Positions 1 through 7,919 of a stretch of 64,000 nt of DNA are shown here, piece after piece. Location of the stretch: NCBI RefSeq assembly GCF_000184685.1, contig NC_014830.1, positions 930,001 to 994,000 of the forward strand, read 5' to 3'. A program made the translations under genes and the position numbers. Numbering within the stretch: position 1 is the first letter of the stretch; each line of letters begins with the position of its first letter. The notes under the pieces are model-generated. The model was not told the origin of the DNA, did no database searches, and was given only the letters and a program-made list of their open reading frames with translations. The DNA is from Intrasporangium calvum DSM 43043. GTDB lineage: Bacteria; Actinomycetota; Actinomycetes; Actinomycetales; Dermatophilaceae.

Positions 1-1437
1 TCCGAGGGGGAGCACATCGGGAACTACAACGCGGGCGGGGTGTCGCTCGGCCAGGACGCCTACGACTTCATCGAGTGGGTCGCCGAGCAGCCGTGGTGCG
101 ACGGCAACGTCGGGATGATCGGCATCTCCTACTTCGGATCCATGCAGATCTTCGCCGCCGCGGAGCGCCCGCCACACCTCAAGGCCGTGTTCATCTCCGG
201 CGGCCATTACGACTTCTACGAGACGACCTACCACGGCGGCATCATGTGGTTCATGCCGCGGGCCGCCCGGGAGGGCCGTGGCGGGGACTCCGGCTGGGCC
301 TTCACCGACCGCACGAAGTCACGCATGCTCGAGACCTACTCGCCGGAGCAGATCAAGCAGCGCGTCGCCGAGCGACTCAAGGACCCCGACGTCGCCGCCT
401 GGCCGAACCTCGTCCACGTGCTGCACTACCCGAAGCATCACGAGGCGTGGTTCGACATCGTCATGAACGAGCTCGACGGGGAGTGGTACGAGGAGCGCAA
501 CCCGATCAACCTCGCGAGGAACATCGACATCCCGGTCTACCTCCAGATCGACCAGGGCCGCGGCTGGACCGTCGACGGTCACATCGAGCTCTTCGAGGTC
601 CTCAAGGGTCCGAAGCGGCTCGACATCGGCTCCTACCCACCGATGCAGTCGCGCCCGTGGATCGAGGAGCACGACAAGATGTTCCGCTGGTACGACTACT
701 GGCTCAAGGGCATCGACAACGGGATCATGGACGAGCCTGCCGTGAGCGTCTTCGTCGAGGGCTCGCGCGAGGTCTTCACGGCCGAGGAGTGGCCACCCAA
801 GGGCATCGACCACCGGCCCGTCTACCTGCGTCCGCGTCGCAAGCTCTCGCTCGAGCCCGAGCCGATGGGCGCCGAGCATGCCGCGCCCGACGGGTTCTAC
901 CAGGCGCCCCTCACGGTCACCGACAAGGTCGAGATCATCGACTGGAGCACGGCGCCCTTCGAGGAGCCGACCGAGATGATCGGCACTGGCGCCGCACACC
1001 TGTTCGTCGAGATCGACCAGCCCGACACGAATCTCATCCTGCGTGTCTGGGACGAAGCCCCCGGCGGCACACGTCAGCTCGTCACGACCGGCTTCCTCAA
1101 GGCCTCGCACCGCGAGCTCGACGAGCGCAGCACCGAGGGCAACCCCTACCACCCGCACACCCGGGCCGTGCCTGTCGAGCCGGGGGTGATCGAGGAGTAC
1201 GTGCTGCGCCTCTACCCCTTCGCCGCAACGTTCCTGCCCGGCCACCGGATGGTCGTGGAGCTGTCCAACGACGAGCCGCTGACCGACGCCCACAATGCGC
1301 TCCTGCCGCCCGACGCGTTCCACCTGCCGGTCGGTCGCCCGGTCACCCACAAGATCTACCGCGACGCGGTGCACCCGTCGCGACTCGTGCTGCCGTTCAC
1401 GCGCCAGGCGCCGCCGTCCGCGGAGGACGAGCGGTGA
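1..1437 (+). CDS. CocE/NonD (S15) family hydrolase, 5' end cut by the window
   Basis: The frame is open from the first base, so the start lies upstream. The remaining 478 codons read as an X-Pro dipeptidyl-peptidase S15/CocE-NonD acyl hydrolase. The nucleophile elbow GISYFGS is seen near the visible N-terminus, followed by the alpha/beta-hydrolase core and a C-terminal jelly-roll region typical of the family. Such enzymes cleave esters or amides through a Ser-Asp-His triad. The substrate cannot be told from sequence. The stop overlaps the GTG of the next gene (GTGA), so the gene is translationally coupled to a thiolase remnant and the CoA-transferase genes. This suggests a role in an acyl-CoA or aromatic catabolic operon (inference). 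Confidence 0.85.
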   Translation, partial: SEGEHIGNYNAGGVSLGQDAYDFIEWVAEQPWCDGNVGMIGISYFGSMQIFAAAERPPHLKAVFISGGHYDFYETTYHGGIMWFMPRAAREGRGGDSGWAFTDRTKSRMLETYSPEQIKQRVAERLKDPDVAAWPNLVHVLHYPKHHEAWFDIVMNELDGEWYEERNPINLARNIDIPVYLQIDQGRGWTVDGHIELFEVLKGPKRLDIGSYPPMQSRPWIEEHDKMFRWYDYWLKGIDNGIMDEPAVSVFVEGSREVFTAEEWPPKGIDHRPVYLRPRRKLSLEPEPMGAEHAAPDGFYQAPLTVTDKVEIIDWSTAPFEEPTEMIGTGAAHLFVEIDQPDTNLILRVWDEAPGGTRQLVTTGFLKASHRELDERSTEGNPYHPHTRAVPVEPGVIEEYVLRLYPFAATFLPGHRMVVELSNDEPLTDAHNALLPPDAFHLPVGRPVTHKIYRDAVHPSRLVLPFTRQAPPSAEDER

Positions 1438-1799
1438 CCGACGCGTTCGTCTACGCCGCCGTCCGGACGCCGTTCGGCCGCTTCAACGGCGGCCTCGGCG
1501 GGGCCCGACCCGACGACCTCGCCGCCGCCGTGATCCAGTCGCTGCTCGCCAAGGCCCCCGGCCTGGAACCGTCGGCCGTGGACGAGGTGGTCTGGGGCAA
1601 CGCGAACGGCGCGGGGGAGGAGAACCGGAACGTCGGACGGATGGCGGCGCTGCTGGCCGGGCTGCCGACCTCCGTCCCCGGGACGACGATCAACCGGCTC
1701 TGCGGCTCGAGCCTGGACGCTGCGATGGCCGGCTCGCGCACGATCGAGACGGGTGACGCCGACATCGTGCTCGTCGGCGGCGTCGAGGTGGCCGGATGA
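1434..1799 (+). pseudogene. Truncated acetyl-CoA acyltransferase (thiolase), N-terminal third only
   Basis: The 121 codons match the start of PcaF/AtoB-type thiolases: an opening like VYAAVRTPFGRFNGG, then NRLCGSSLDAA with the acyl-accepting cysteine, ending in IVLVGGVE. Full thiolases run to about 400 residues, so the second half with the catalytic His and second Cys is absent. After GGVE the frame reads VAG and stops at a TGA that overlaps the ATG of the next gene (ATGA). An internal deletion has apparently joined the thiolase N-terminus to the CoA-transferase start. GAGGTG at 1785-1790 supplies the ribosome site for the next gene. It cannot be a working thiolase. An assembly collapse is the alternative explanation. 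Confidence 0.8.
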
Positions 1800-2491
1800 G
1801 CCGCACCGCGATCCTCGAGAGCGTCGACGAGGCCGTCGCCGGCATCGAGGACGGGAGCACGATCCTGGTCGGCGGTTTCGGCCTGGCCGGCATGCCCTTC
1901 GACCTCATCGACGGCCTCATCCGGCAGGGCGCGACCGACCTCACGATCGTCAGCAACAACGCCGGCAACGGCGAGGTCGGCCTCGCTGCCCTCCTCAAGG
2001 CCGGCCGCGTCCGCAAGGTCGTCTGCTCCTTCCCGCGCCAGTCCGACTCCTACGTCTTCGACGACCTCTACCGTCGCGGCGAGCTCGAGCTCGAGGTTGT
2101 CCCGCAGGGCAACCTCGCCGAGCGGATGCGAGCGGCAGGGGCAGGTATCGGCGCCTTCTACAGCCCCACTGCCGTGGGCACCGTGCTCGCGGAGGGCAAG
2201 GAGACGCGCACCATCGACGGCCGCGACTACGTGCTCGAGTACCCGATCCGCGGAGACGTGGCCCTGGTCGGCGCGCACCGCGCCGACCGCATGGGCAACC
2301 TCGTCTACCGCAAGACGGCCCGCAACTTCGGGCCCGTCATGGCCACCGCGGCAGCCACGACGATCGTGCAGGTCCACGAGATCGTCCCGACCGGCGACCT
2401 CGACCCCGAGGCAGTGGTGACGTCGAGCATCTTCGTCGACCGCGTCGTCCGCGTCCCCGCCCGTCGCTACACCGTGCAAGGAGCGCGCTGA
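1796..2491 (+). CDS. pcaI: 3-oxoacid (3-oxoadipate) CoA-transferase, subunit A
   Basis: This 231-residue protein is the CoA-binding alpha subunit of a family I CoA-transferase, which moves CoA from succinyl-CoA to a 3-oxoacid such as 3-oxoadipate or acetoacetate. The glycine-rich GGFGLAGMP near residue 25, SNNAGNGEVGL and the EYPIRGDVALVGAHRAD-type core are diagnostic. It overlaps the thiolase remnant by four bases and the subunit B start by one (TGATG), so the pair is translated together. The thiolase neighbour favours a beta-ketoadipate role, but acetoacetate/SCOT-type activity cannot be excluded from sequence. Confidence 0.88.
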   Translation: MSRTAILESVDEAVAGIEDGSTILVGGFGLAGMPFDLIDGLIRQGATDLTIVSNNAGNGEVGLAALLKAGRVRKVVCSFPRQSDSYVFDDLYRRGELELEVVPQGNLAERMRAAGAGIGAFYSPTAVGTVLAEGKETRTIDGRDYVLEYPIRGDVALVGAHRADRMGNLVYRKTARNFGPVMATAAATTIVQVHEIVPTGDLDPEAVVTSSIFVDRVVRVPARRYTVQGAR

Positions 2492-3123
2492 TGGCGCTGA
2501 ACCCCGACGAGCTCGCCGCCGTCGTCGCCCGCGACATCCCGGCCCACTCCTACGTCAACCTCGGAATCGGGCAGCCCACCAAGGTCGCCGAGCACCTGGC
2601 GCGGGAGGCCGGGATCGTCCTCCACACGGAGAACGGGATGCTCAACATGGGCCCGGCCGCGGTCGGCGACGAGGTGGACCCGGACCTCACGAACGCGGGC
2701 AAGGTCCCCGTGACCGAGCTCCCCGGGGCGTCCTATTTCCACCACGCCGACTCCTTCATGATGATGCGGGGCGGCCACCTCGACGTGTGCGTGCTCGGAG
2801 CATTCCAGGTCTCGACGGCCGGCGACCTGGCGAACTGGCACACGGGTGCACCTGACGCCATCCCCGCCGTGGGAGGCGCGATGGACCTCGCGATCGGCGC
2901 GCGGCAGGTCTTCGTCATGATGACCCTCTTCGACAAGGGGAACCGCCCCAAGCTGGTGCCGGAGTGCACCCTCCCGCTGACGGGTCTCGCGTGTGTCAGC
3001 CGGGTCTACACCGACCATGCCGTCTTCGACGTGGGACCACACGGGGCTGTCGTCCGGGAGACGTTCGGGATCACGGTCGCGGAGCTCCGCGAGCGCCTCG
3101 ACGTGGCACTCAGCGAGGGCTGA
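2491..3123 (+). CDS. pcaJ: 3-oxoacid (3-oxoadipate) CoA-transferase, subunit B
   Basis: This 210-residue beta subunit carries the catalytic glutamate in the conserved ENGMLNMGP context (near residue 50) and the VNLGIGQPT nucleotide-type loop. The glutamate forms the covalent glutamyl-CoA intermediate of family I CoA-transferases. Its ATG shares one base with the stop of subunit A, as expected for a 1:1 heteromer. It is the last gene of the operon: an 18-bp perfect hairpin made of two copies of the dispersed GTATGCCGCTG motif begins eight bases after the stop. Confidence 0.88.
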   Translation: MALNPDELAAVVARDIPAHSYVNLGIGQPTKVAEHLAREAGIVLHTENGMLNMGPAAVGDEVDPDLTNAGKVPVTELPGASYFHHADSFMMMRGGHLDVCVLGAFQVSTAGDLANWHTGAPDAIPAVGGAMDLAIGARQVFVMMTLFDKGNRPKLVPECTLPLTGLACVSRVYTDHAVFDVGPHGAVVRETFGITVAELRERLDVALSEG

Positions 3124-3532
3124 CCGCGAGGCCGGCCCAGCGGCATACACCGATGTCCGTATGCCGCTGGGCCGGCTCCCGTCTGCAACCCGCCCCACCG
3201 ACGGACGGGTTCTCAGGCCGACGCGGGGGCCGTCTGGCGCTGGGAGTGCGGCCCGAACAGCTCCGCCTCAACCTCCGGCGGATGGCGCTCGGCCCGTAGA
3301 GCCAGTCGACGTAGCTGTAGTCCTCGACGGGGCGGGCGCGCCGGACGTCGTTGCGCCACAGGCGGGCATCGTCCCCGAGGTGCCAGAACTCGCCCCAAGC
3401 GCGGGCGGTGGTCAACAGGCGGTGGCAGTGCTCCGGCCGCACCGCGTTGTGGGCGGAGAGCACGGCGTCCCAGTCGAGCCGATCGGCGGCGCCCTGCTGG
3501 GCTCGGCGCGGCCAGTGTTTGGCGTCAGGCAT
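3110..3532 (-). CDS. Hypothetical protein, possibly a gene remnant
   Basis: The 140-codon frame starts MPDAKHWPRR and includes a protein-like stretch (around residues 30-85) with RAWGEFWHLGDDARLW and VEDYSYVDWLYGP. It then degrades into Arg/Pro-rich sequence and runs through the palindromic repeat after pcaJ before stopping inside the end of pcaJ. The conserved-looking first half suggests a real ancestor. The tail suggests 3' truncation or frameshift. No family is recognised. It lies downstream of the YoeB gene on the same strand. Confidence 0.35.
   Translation of the reverse strand: MPDAKHWPRRAQQGAADRLDWDAVLSAHNAVRPEHCHRLLTTARAWGEFWHLGDDARLWRNDVRRARPVEDYSYVDWLYGPSAIRRRLRRSCSGRTPSARRPPRRPENPSVGGAGCRREPAQRHTDIGVCRWAGLAVSPR
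3131..3176. repeat. Inverted pair of the dispersed motif, probable terminator after pcaJ
   Basis: Perfect 18-bp arms (GCCGGCCCAGCGGCATAC at 3131-3148 and its complement at 3159-3176) enclose a 10-base loop. This is the leftmost occurrence of the dispersed motif in the window. Its position just after the stop suggests it terminates the CoA-transferase operon. Confidence 0.85.
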
Positions 3533-3635
3533 GATCGACGACCCGGCCCGGTTCGACGGCGACACCAAAGCTACGGTTGCGATCAACCGCTCCACCCTGC
3601 TGTCGCACGGGCATGTCGACCCGCACGGCGTCGCT

Positions 3636-3893
3636 CTATCCGTAGTGGTAGCGACAGGCAGCGGTCCGGACCTCGTCGTCGACGACTTTGTACACGAGGC
3701 GGTGCTCATCGGTGATGCGTCTGGACCAGTAGCCCGCGAAGTCATGCTTGAGCGCTTCCGGCTTGCCGATGCCCTCGTTGCCGTTGCGTTGGATGTCAGC
3801 GAGCAGCACCTTGATTCTCTTCAGGACCCTGCGGTCTTGCGCTTGCCACCAGAGATAGTCCTCCCACGCGTTCTCGTCCCAGACGAGCAGCAC
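3636..3893 (-). CDS. yoeB: YoeB-family mRNA interferase toxin
   Basis: This 85-residue protein is a Txe/YoeB ribosome-dependent RNase that cuts mRNA in the A site. The residues known to be catalytic in E. coli YoeB fall at the same numbers here: Glu46, Arg65 and His83, with Tyr84 before the final Gly. The toxin starts with GTG, one base after the antitoxin stop (TGA-C-GTG), the usual coupled arrangement. It should be held inactive by the upstream YefM-like protein. A full catalytic set implies an active toxin. Confidence 0.93.
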   Translation of the reverse strand: MLLVWDENAWEDYLWWQAQDRRVLKRIKVLLADIQRNGNEGIGKPEALKHDFAGYWSRRITDEHRLVYKVVDDEVRTAACRYHYG

Positions 3894-3894
3894 G

Positions 3895-4152
3895 TCAGTC
3901 GGTCTCGATCAGGTCATGACCTTTACTGCGATCGGCCTCCAGACGCTCCATGGCGTCGAGGAGGCGTCGGGCATTGGCGGGTGAACGCATCAGGTAGGCC
4001 GTCTCCCGGAGGGACTCGTAGTCCTCGAGGGAGACGATGACTACGGGCTCATGTCCCGCCCGGGTGATGACGACCTCCTCACGGTCGTTGGCAACCCCGT
4101 CGAGTACCTCGGCGTAGCGAGCCCGGGATTCGGTGTAACTCATCGTCTTCAT
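3895..4152 (-). CDS. yefM: YefM-family antitoxin
   Basis: This 85-residue Phd/YefM-fold antitoxin begins MSYTESRARYAEVLD after three leader residues and contains EEVVITRAGHEPVVIVSLEDYESLRET. The first half dimerises and binds DNA, and the C-terminal tail wraps the toxin. Two ATGs lie in tandem (4155 and 4152). AGGAGG sits two bases before the first and five before the second, so 4152 is preferred. The promoter region carries the paired TGTACA operator expected for autoregulation. Confidence 0.92.
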   Translation of the reverse strand: MKTMSYTESRARYAEVLDGVANDREEVVITRAGHEPVVIVSLEDYESLRETAYLMRSPANARRLLDAMERLEADRSKGHDLIETD

Positions 4153-4162
4153 CATCGCCTCC

Positions 4163-4180
4163 TGTACAGGAAACTGTACG
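4163..4180. promoter_or_regulatory. YefM-YoeB operator: two TGTACA-type cores 12 bp apart
   Basis: TGTACA at 4163-4168 and TGTACG at 4175-4180 lie just upstream of the antitoxin start, centre to centre 12 bp. The E. coli YefM-YoeB operator is known to use TGTACA cores with the same spacing. They overlap the likely promoter, so the complex should repress its own transcription. Confidence 0.75.
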
Positions 4181-4613
4181 TCCTGAAAGCGGCGCCACGA
4201 CGACGGCACCGGCGTCCACCATCGACGACGTGCAGGCCTGGACCGCCGACGCAGTCGGTCAGGCCTCCAGCCACGCCCGCGAGTACCGCTACGACCCGGT
4301 CGGGCCGCCGCACCGCCCTGGCCTCGACCGTCCACCCGGACGGCGACTGCGACGCCGCCGGCACCACCAACACCACGACCAGCAGAACCGGGTGGGACAG
4401 CGCCGACCGTCCCACCACTGGCCGCGACAATGCTGCTTGTATGAGTTGAAGGGCCTCCCCTTACGGGTGGTGGTCGCAGGATGACCGTGGGAGAAGGCTT
4501 CGGGTCGCGCCGGTTTCCGGCTGAGTGTTCGGGCGGTAATCGAGTCCTGGGCAGCGGACCGGGAACCCGACGACCTGCTCTTCCCGGCCCCCGAGGGCAG
4601 AACCTGATGGCCC
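4181..4613. other. Gene-poor stretch with a possible integrase scrap
   Basis: No intact gene is seen. At 4518-4607 (+) the frame reads RLSVRAVIESWAADREPDD followed by LLFPAPEG and a stop, which loosely resembles the segment before the catalytic box of tyrosine integrases. It is too short to assign. The rest looks like debris between the toxin-antitoxin module and the next small gene. Confidence 0.3.
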
Positions 4614-4931
4614 TTGACACGGCATCAAATCAGCGGGGACTTCACCGGAAAGATCGGGTATTCGGGCTGCAGCACCAACGCGGGCGCGCATTACGCGATC
4701 GGGACGTGGTGGATCAACGTCCACGACACCACCGGCACGGCACGCTTCGTCATCTACGTCGACGGGGAGCCGCACGTCGCGCACACGACGATACTGACGC
4801 GCACGGAGGACGCGAAGGCGACCTTCGCGGGGACGGTCGCAACCGGGGCGGGGCCACTCACGGTCACGGTGAAGGGCAGCAGGATAAGCTCGATCCAAAC
4901 ACCGGGCGGGTATAGCGGAACCTGCCCCTAG
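4614..4931 (+). CDS. Small hypothetical protein, probably an exported-protein remnant
   Basis: This 105-codon frame starts at TTG. The protein part (from about residue 6) is beta-strand-like, with GDFTGKIGYSGCSTNAGAHYAIGTWWI and a final Cys-Pro, and resembles the mature part of small secreted actinobacterial proteins. No signal peptide precedes it, so either the N-terminus has been lost to rearrangement or the true start is elsewhere. No family is recognised. Confidence 0.45.
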   Translation: MTRHQISGDFTGKIGYSGCSTNAGAHYAIGTWWINVHDTTGTARFVIYVDGEPHVAHTTILTRTEDAKATFAGTVATGAGPLTVTVKGSRISSIQTPGGYSGTCP

Positions 4932-5079
4932 GCAGGGCGTCCACTGCGAGCGCACACGTCCACACTGGGGCGTGGCGCTCCTACCGGGGCCGCCTTGCTG
5001 GTGATCGGGTCGGCCTGCCGACGGCGAGAGGCACCTCCTTGCGGGGCGCCGCGCCTGAGGTCTAACGTGCCTGAGGTGA

Positions 5080-5097
5080 CCGTGACCGCGGTCACGG
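5080..5097. promoter_or_regulatory. 18-bp perfect palindrome upstream of the aquaporin gene
   Basis: CCGTGACCGCGGTCACGG is self-complementary and lies about 57 bases before the start of the channel gene. It is a plausible dimeric-repressor site. No regulator is adjacent, so the assignment is only positional. Confidence 0.4.
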
Positions 5098-5153
5098 CAG
5101 TTGAGTCGCCGGGGACGTCCCCGCAGGGTCGCCCTCGGGGGAGGGTTTCGATC

Positions 5154-5912
5154 ATGACATCCACCCTGCTCCACCGACTCCTGGCGGAGTCGGTCGGCAC
5201 CGCGATGCTGGTCCTCGTCGGGGCAGGGTCAGTGGTCGCCACGCTCACCGTGGACGGCGAGGTCGGCTACGCGGGGCTCGGTTTCATCTCCCTCGCCTTC
5301 GCCATCATCGTGGCGGTCGTGATCTACGGCTTCGGCCCCGTCTCGGGCGCGCACATCAACCCGGCGGTCACGATCTCGCTGGCCGTGACCCGCAGGTTCC
5401 CGTGGGCGGAGGTGCTCCCCTACGTGCTGGCGCAGGTGGTCGGCGGCATCGTGGGAGCGCTGCTGATCGTCGCCGTCTTCGGCACGGACGCCGCGGACCT
5501 CGGGCTGGGTGCCACCACGCTGGCTGACGGTGTGCCGTACTGGCAGGGCATCGTCGCCGAGATTCTCGGCACCTTCGTGCTCCTCTACGCAGTGATGGCC
5601 CTCGCCGTGGACTCACGCGCCCCCCTCGGCTGGGCGGGTCTGATGATCGGACTTGCGGTCGCTGCCGCGATCTTGCTGATCGCACCGCAGACGGGTGGCT
5701 CCTTGAACCCGGCACGCACCTTCGGGCCGTATCTCGGCGTGACCATCTTCGGGGGCGACATACCCTGGTCCGACTTCGGGGTCTACCTGATCGGGCCCGT
5801 GGTGGGTGCCGTCGCGGCCGCGCTCGTCTACGACTTCATCGCCCAGACGCGGACCGGTGCACGACCAGCCGAGGAGGAGTCGTTCACCCCGGCTCCCGGT
5901 GAGGACGGCTGA
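5154..5912 (+). CDS. MIP/aquaporin-family channel
   Basis: This 252-residue integral membrane protein has six predicted helices and the two half-helix pore signatures of major intrinsic proteins, SGAHINPAVT (near residue 65) and GGSLNPARTFGP (near residue 185). It should conduct water or small neutral solutes such as glycerol. The start ATG at 5154 follows a GGGAGGG ribosome site. An upstream in-frame extension has no family support. The region between loop motifs looks more aquaporin-like than GlpF-like, but selectivity cannot be fixed from sequence. Confidence 0.9.
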   Translation: MTSTLLHRLLAESVGTAMLVLVGAGSVVATLTVDGEVGYAGLGFISLAFAIIVAVVIYGFGPVSGAHINPAVTISLAVTRRFPWAEVLPYVLAQVVGGIVGALLIVAVFGTDAADLGLGATTLADGVPYWQGIVAEILGTFVLLYAVMALAVDSRAPLGWAGLMIGLAVAAAILLIAPQTGGSLNPARTFGPYLGVTIFGGDIPWSDFGVYLIGPVVGAVAAALVYDFIAQTRTGARPAEEESFTPAPGEDG

Positions 5913-5984
5913 ACGTCAGGTGCCTCCCCTCCGCTCCGAAGCGGTAAAGAAGGAAGATCCAACAACCCAGAGAAGGGAAACGCC

Positions 5985-7199
5985 ATGGCGGGTAACCGTG
6001 TCGTCGTCTACAAGGGTCCGGGCGAGGTGAGCATCGAGTCGGTCGACTACCCGAAGCTCGAGCTTCCCGAGGATGTGGTCAATGGCCTCGGAATCAAGAA
6101 GAAGGCTCCGCACGCCGCGATCCTCAAGCTGGTCACCACCAACATCTGCGGCAGCGACCAGCACATGGTGCGTGGACGCACCACGGCGCCCGTCGGCCAG
6201 ACCCTGGGCCACGAGATCACCGGTGAGGTCGTCGAGGTCGGCGAGGACGTCCTGTTCGTGAAGGAGGGGGACATCTGCTCGGTGCCGTTCAACATCGCGT
6301 GCGGGCGGTGCCGGATGTGCAACGAGGGCAAGACGGGCATCTGCCTCAACGTGAACCCTGCGCGAGCCGGGGCGGCTTACGGGTACGTCGACATGGGTGG
6401 CTGGCTGGGCGGCCAGGCGGAGTACGTCATGGTGCCATTCGCCGACTTCAACCTGTTGAAGTTCCCCGACCGGGACCAGGCGCTGGCGAAGATCCTCGAC
6501 CTGACGATGCTCTCCGACATCTTCCCGACGGGCTACCACGGCGCGTACACAGCCGGGGTCACCACGGGATCGACCGTCTACGTCGCGGGCGCCGGCCCGG
6601 TCGGACTGGCCGCCGCCTACTCAGCACAGCTCCTCGGGGCCGCCACCGTCATCGTTGGCGACATGAACGCCGAGCGGCTGCGCCAGGCTGAGTCCTTCGG
6701 GTGCGCGACGGTGGACCTCAGCACGGGCAACGAGCTGCCCGACATGATCGAGCAGATCCTCGGCGAGCCAGAGGTCGACGCGGCGGTCGACGCAGTCGGC
6801 TTCGAGGCCCGCGGCCACGGTGCCGGAGCAGGCGAGGCGCCGGCGACCGTTCTCAACGACATGATGACCGTCGCGCGAGCGGGTGCGTCGCTGGGCGTCC
6901 CGGGGCTGTACGTGACCGGTGACCCGGGCGGCGTCGACGAGAGCGCCAAGATCGGCCAGATCGGTGTCCGGCTCGGACTCGGCTGGGCTAAGTCGCACTC
7001 CTTCACCACGGGGCAGTGCCCGGTGAAGCGCTACAACCGGCAGCTGATGAACATGATCCTGGCCGACAAGGCCCACATCGCGAAGGCGGTCAACGCGACC
7101 AGGATCAGCCTCGACGAGGCCCCGCAGGGCTACCAGGAGTTCGACAAGGGTGCGGCGAAGAAGTACGTGATCGACCCCCACGGGATGGTCAGCGCCTGA
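5985..7199 (+). CDS. fdhA: Glutathione-independent formaldehyde dehydrogenase
   Basis: This 404-residue zinc-dependent medium-chain dehydrogenase oxidises formaldehyde to formate with tightly bound NAD. Signatures are the catalytic zinc ligands in TTNICGSDQHMV and GHE, the structural zinc cluster in CGRCRMCNEGKTGIC, the long insertion (AGAAYGYVDMGGWLGGQAEYV) characteristic of the Pseudomonas putida-type enzyme, and the dinucleotide loop GAGPVGLAA. A GAGAAGGGA ribosome site precedes the ATG. A hairpin terminator follows, so the gene is probably monocistronic. Confidence 0.92.
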   Translation: MAGNRVVVYKGPGEVSIESVDYPKLELPEDVVNGLGIKKKAPHAAILKLVTTNICGSDQHMVRGRTTAPVGQTLGHEITGEVVEVGEDVLFVKEGDICSVPFNIACGRCRMCNEGKTGICLNVNPARAGAAYGYVDMGGWLGGQAEYVMVPFADFNLLKFPDRDQALAKILDLTMLSDIFPTGYHGAYTAGVTTGSTVYVAGAGPVGLAAAYSAQLLGAATVIVGDMNAERLRQAESFGCATVDLSTGNELPDMIEQILGEPEVDAAVDAVGFEARGHGAGAGEAPATVLNDMMTVARAGASLGVPGLYVTGDPGGVDESAKIGQIGVRLGLGWAKSHSFTTGQCPVKRYNRQLMNMILADKAHIAKAVNATRISLDEAPQGYQEFDKGAAKKYVIDPHGMVSA

Positions 7200-7207
7200 C
7201 CGCGGCC

Positions 7208-7245
7208 GAGGCGCCGGTCACGCTCTTGCGCGTGAGCGGCGCCTC
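7208..7245 (+). terminator. Hairpin terminator after fdhA
   Basis: Arms 7208-7223 and 7230-7245 are complementary over 16 bp with one mismatch (GAGGCGCCG.TCACGC against GCGTGA.CGGCGCCTC) around a 6-base loop. It starts nine bases after the fdhA stop. There is no T-run, as is usual in actinomycetes. Confidence 0.7.
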
Positions 7246-7379
7246 CCTGTGCGTCAGGATCGGGTGAGACGGGTCGGTGATTTCCTTCCCTCTGCACGGG
7301 GCGAGTTTGGTTGAGCATGATGACGATGAGGATGGCGGACCTGCCCACGGTTGATGATGTGGGTGTGGCAGCACGAGCG

Positions 7380-7530
7380 GACCGGCCGAAGCGGGCCGGT
7401 TCACCCAGGAGTAGAAGGACCGGATCCTCGCGGAGTACGACGCCGCCGAGCGAGGCGAGCGGGTCGCGATTCTGCGGCGGGAGGCCCTGTACACCTCGCA
7501 TCTGGTCGAGTGGCGCCGCTCGGCCGGCGG
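7380..7530 (+). pseudogene. IS3-type OrfA (transposase) remnant
   Basis: The frame reads RFTQE, a TAG stop, then KDRILAEYDAAERGERVAILRREALYTSHLVEWRR, which is the helix-turn-helix segment of IS3-family OrfA proteins. The in-frame TAG at 7412-7414 and the absence of the rest of OrfA and of OrfB show a dead fragment. The stretch from 7246 to 7796 holds nothing else recognisable except a copy of a 38-bp repeat at 7627. Confidence 0.65.
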
Positions 7531-7626
7531 GTCCGGTGGCCGGGGCGCGGGGTCCGGTGGGCGGGTCCGGTGCGCGCGTTCCCGCAGGATTGAGGTCGCA
7601 AACGTCTCGACGGTCAGCTGTCTCGC

Positions 7627-7664
7627 GGTGGACACCCGCTCTGGGGTGAAGCGGTAGTCACGGC
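7627..7664. repeat. 38-bp repeat, left copy (second at 18187-18224)
   Basis: This segment, opening GGTGGACACCCGCTCTGG, recurs with one mismatch (position 7649 against 18209) at 18187-18224. Similarity continues weakly on the right. The two copies lie just outside the IS21-family element and just outside the IS1634-type element, so they may be remnants of one older element or an attachment sequence. Confidence 0.7.
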
Positions 7665-7919
7665 CGACCTCTGAGCACGAAAGTCCGCGGAATATCCACG
7701 GAACATATGACCCTTTCCGTCCCAAAATCGCCGCGGCGGCATGAGATGAGCCGTCTGTCGCCTGCCATGAGCATGGGACCGCTCTGAGCGGTCTTTTGCC
7801 AGGTTCATGGGACCACCTGGATTGCCAGTCATGGGACCACCCGGCGCGCCTCGCCGGTGGGTCCTCGGCCGGCTCGTTTGATCGCCTCGTCAGCGTCGTC
7901 GACGTGGAGGTCAGCGGGC

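Noticed and set aside
319-1374. 351-codon minus-strand frame opposite the CocE-type gene
   Set aside because: Low-information Val/Asp/Leu-rich sequence typical of antisense to a GC-rich gene. The plus-strand frame carries the motifs.
4518-4607. Tyrosine integrase gene
   Set aside because: A 29-codon resemblance without catalytic residues. Listed only as possible debris.
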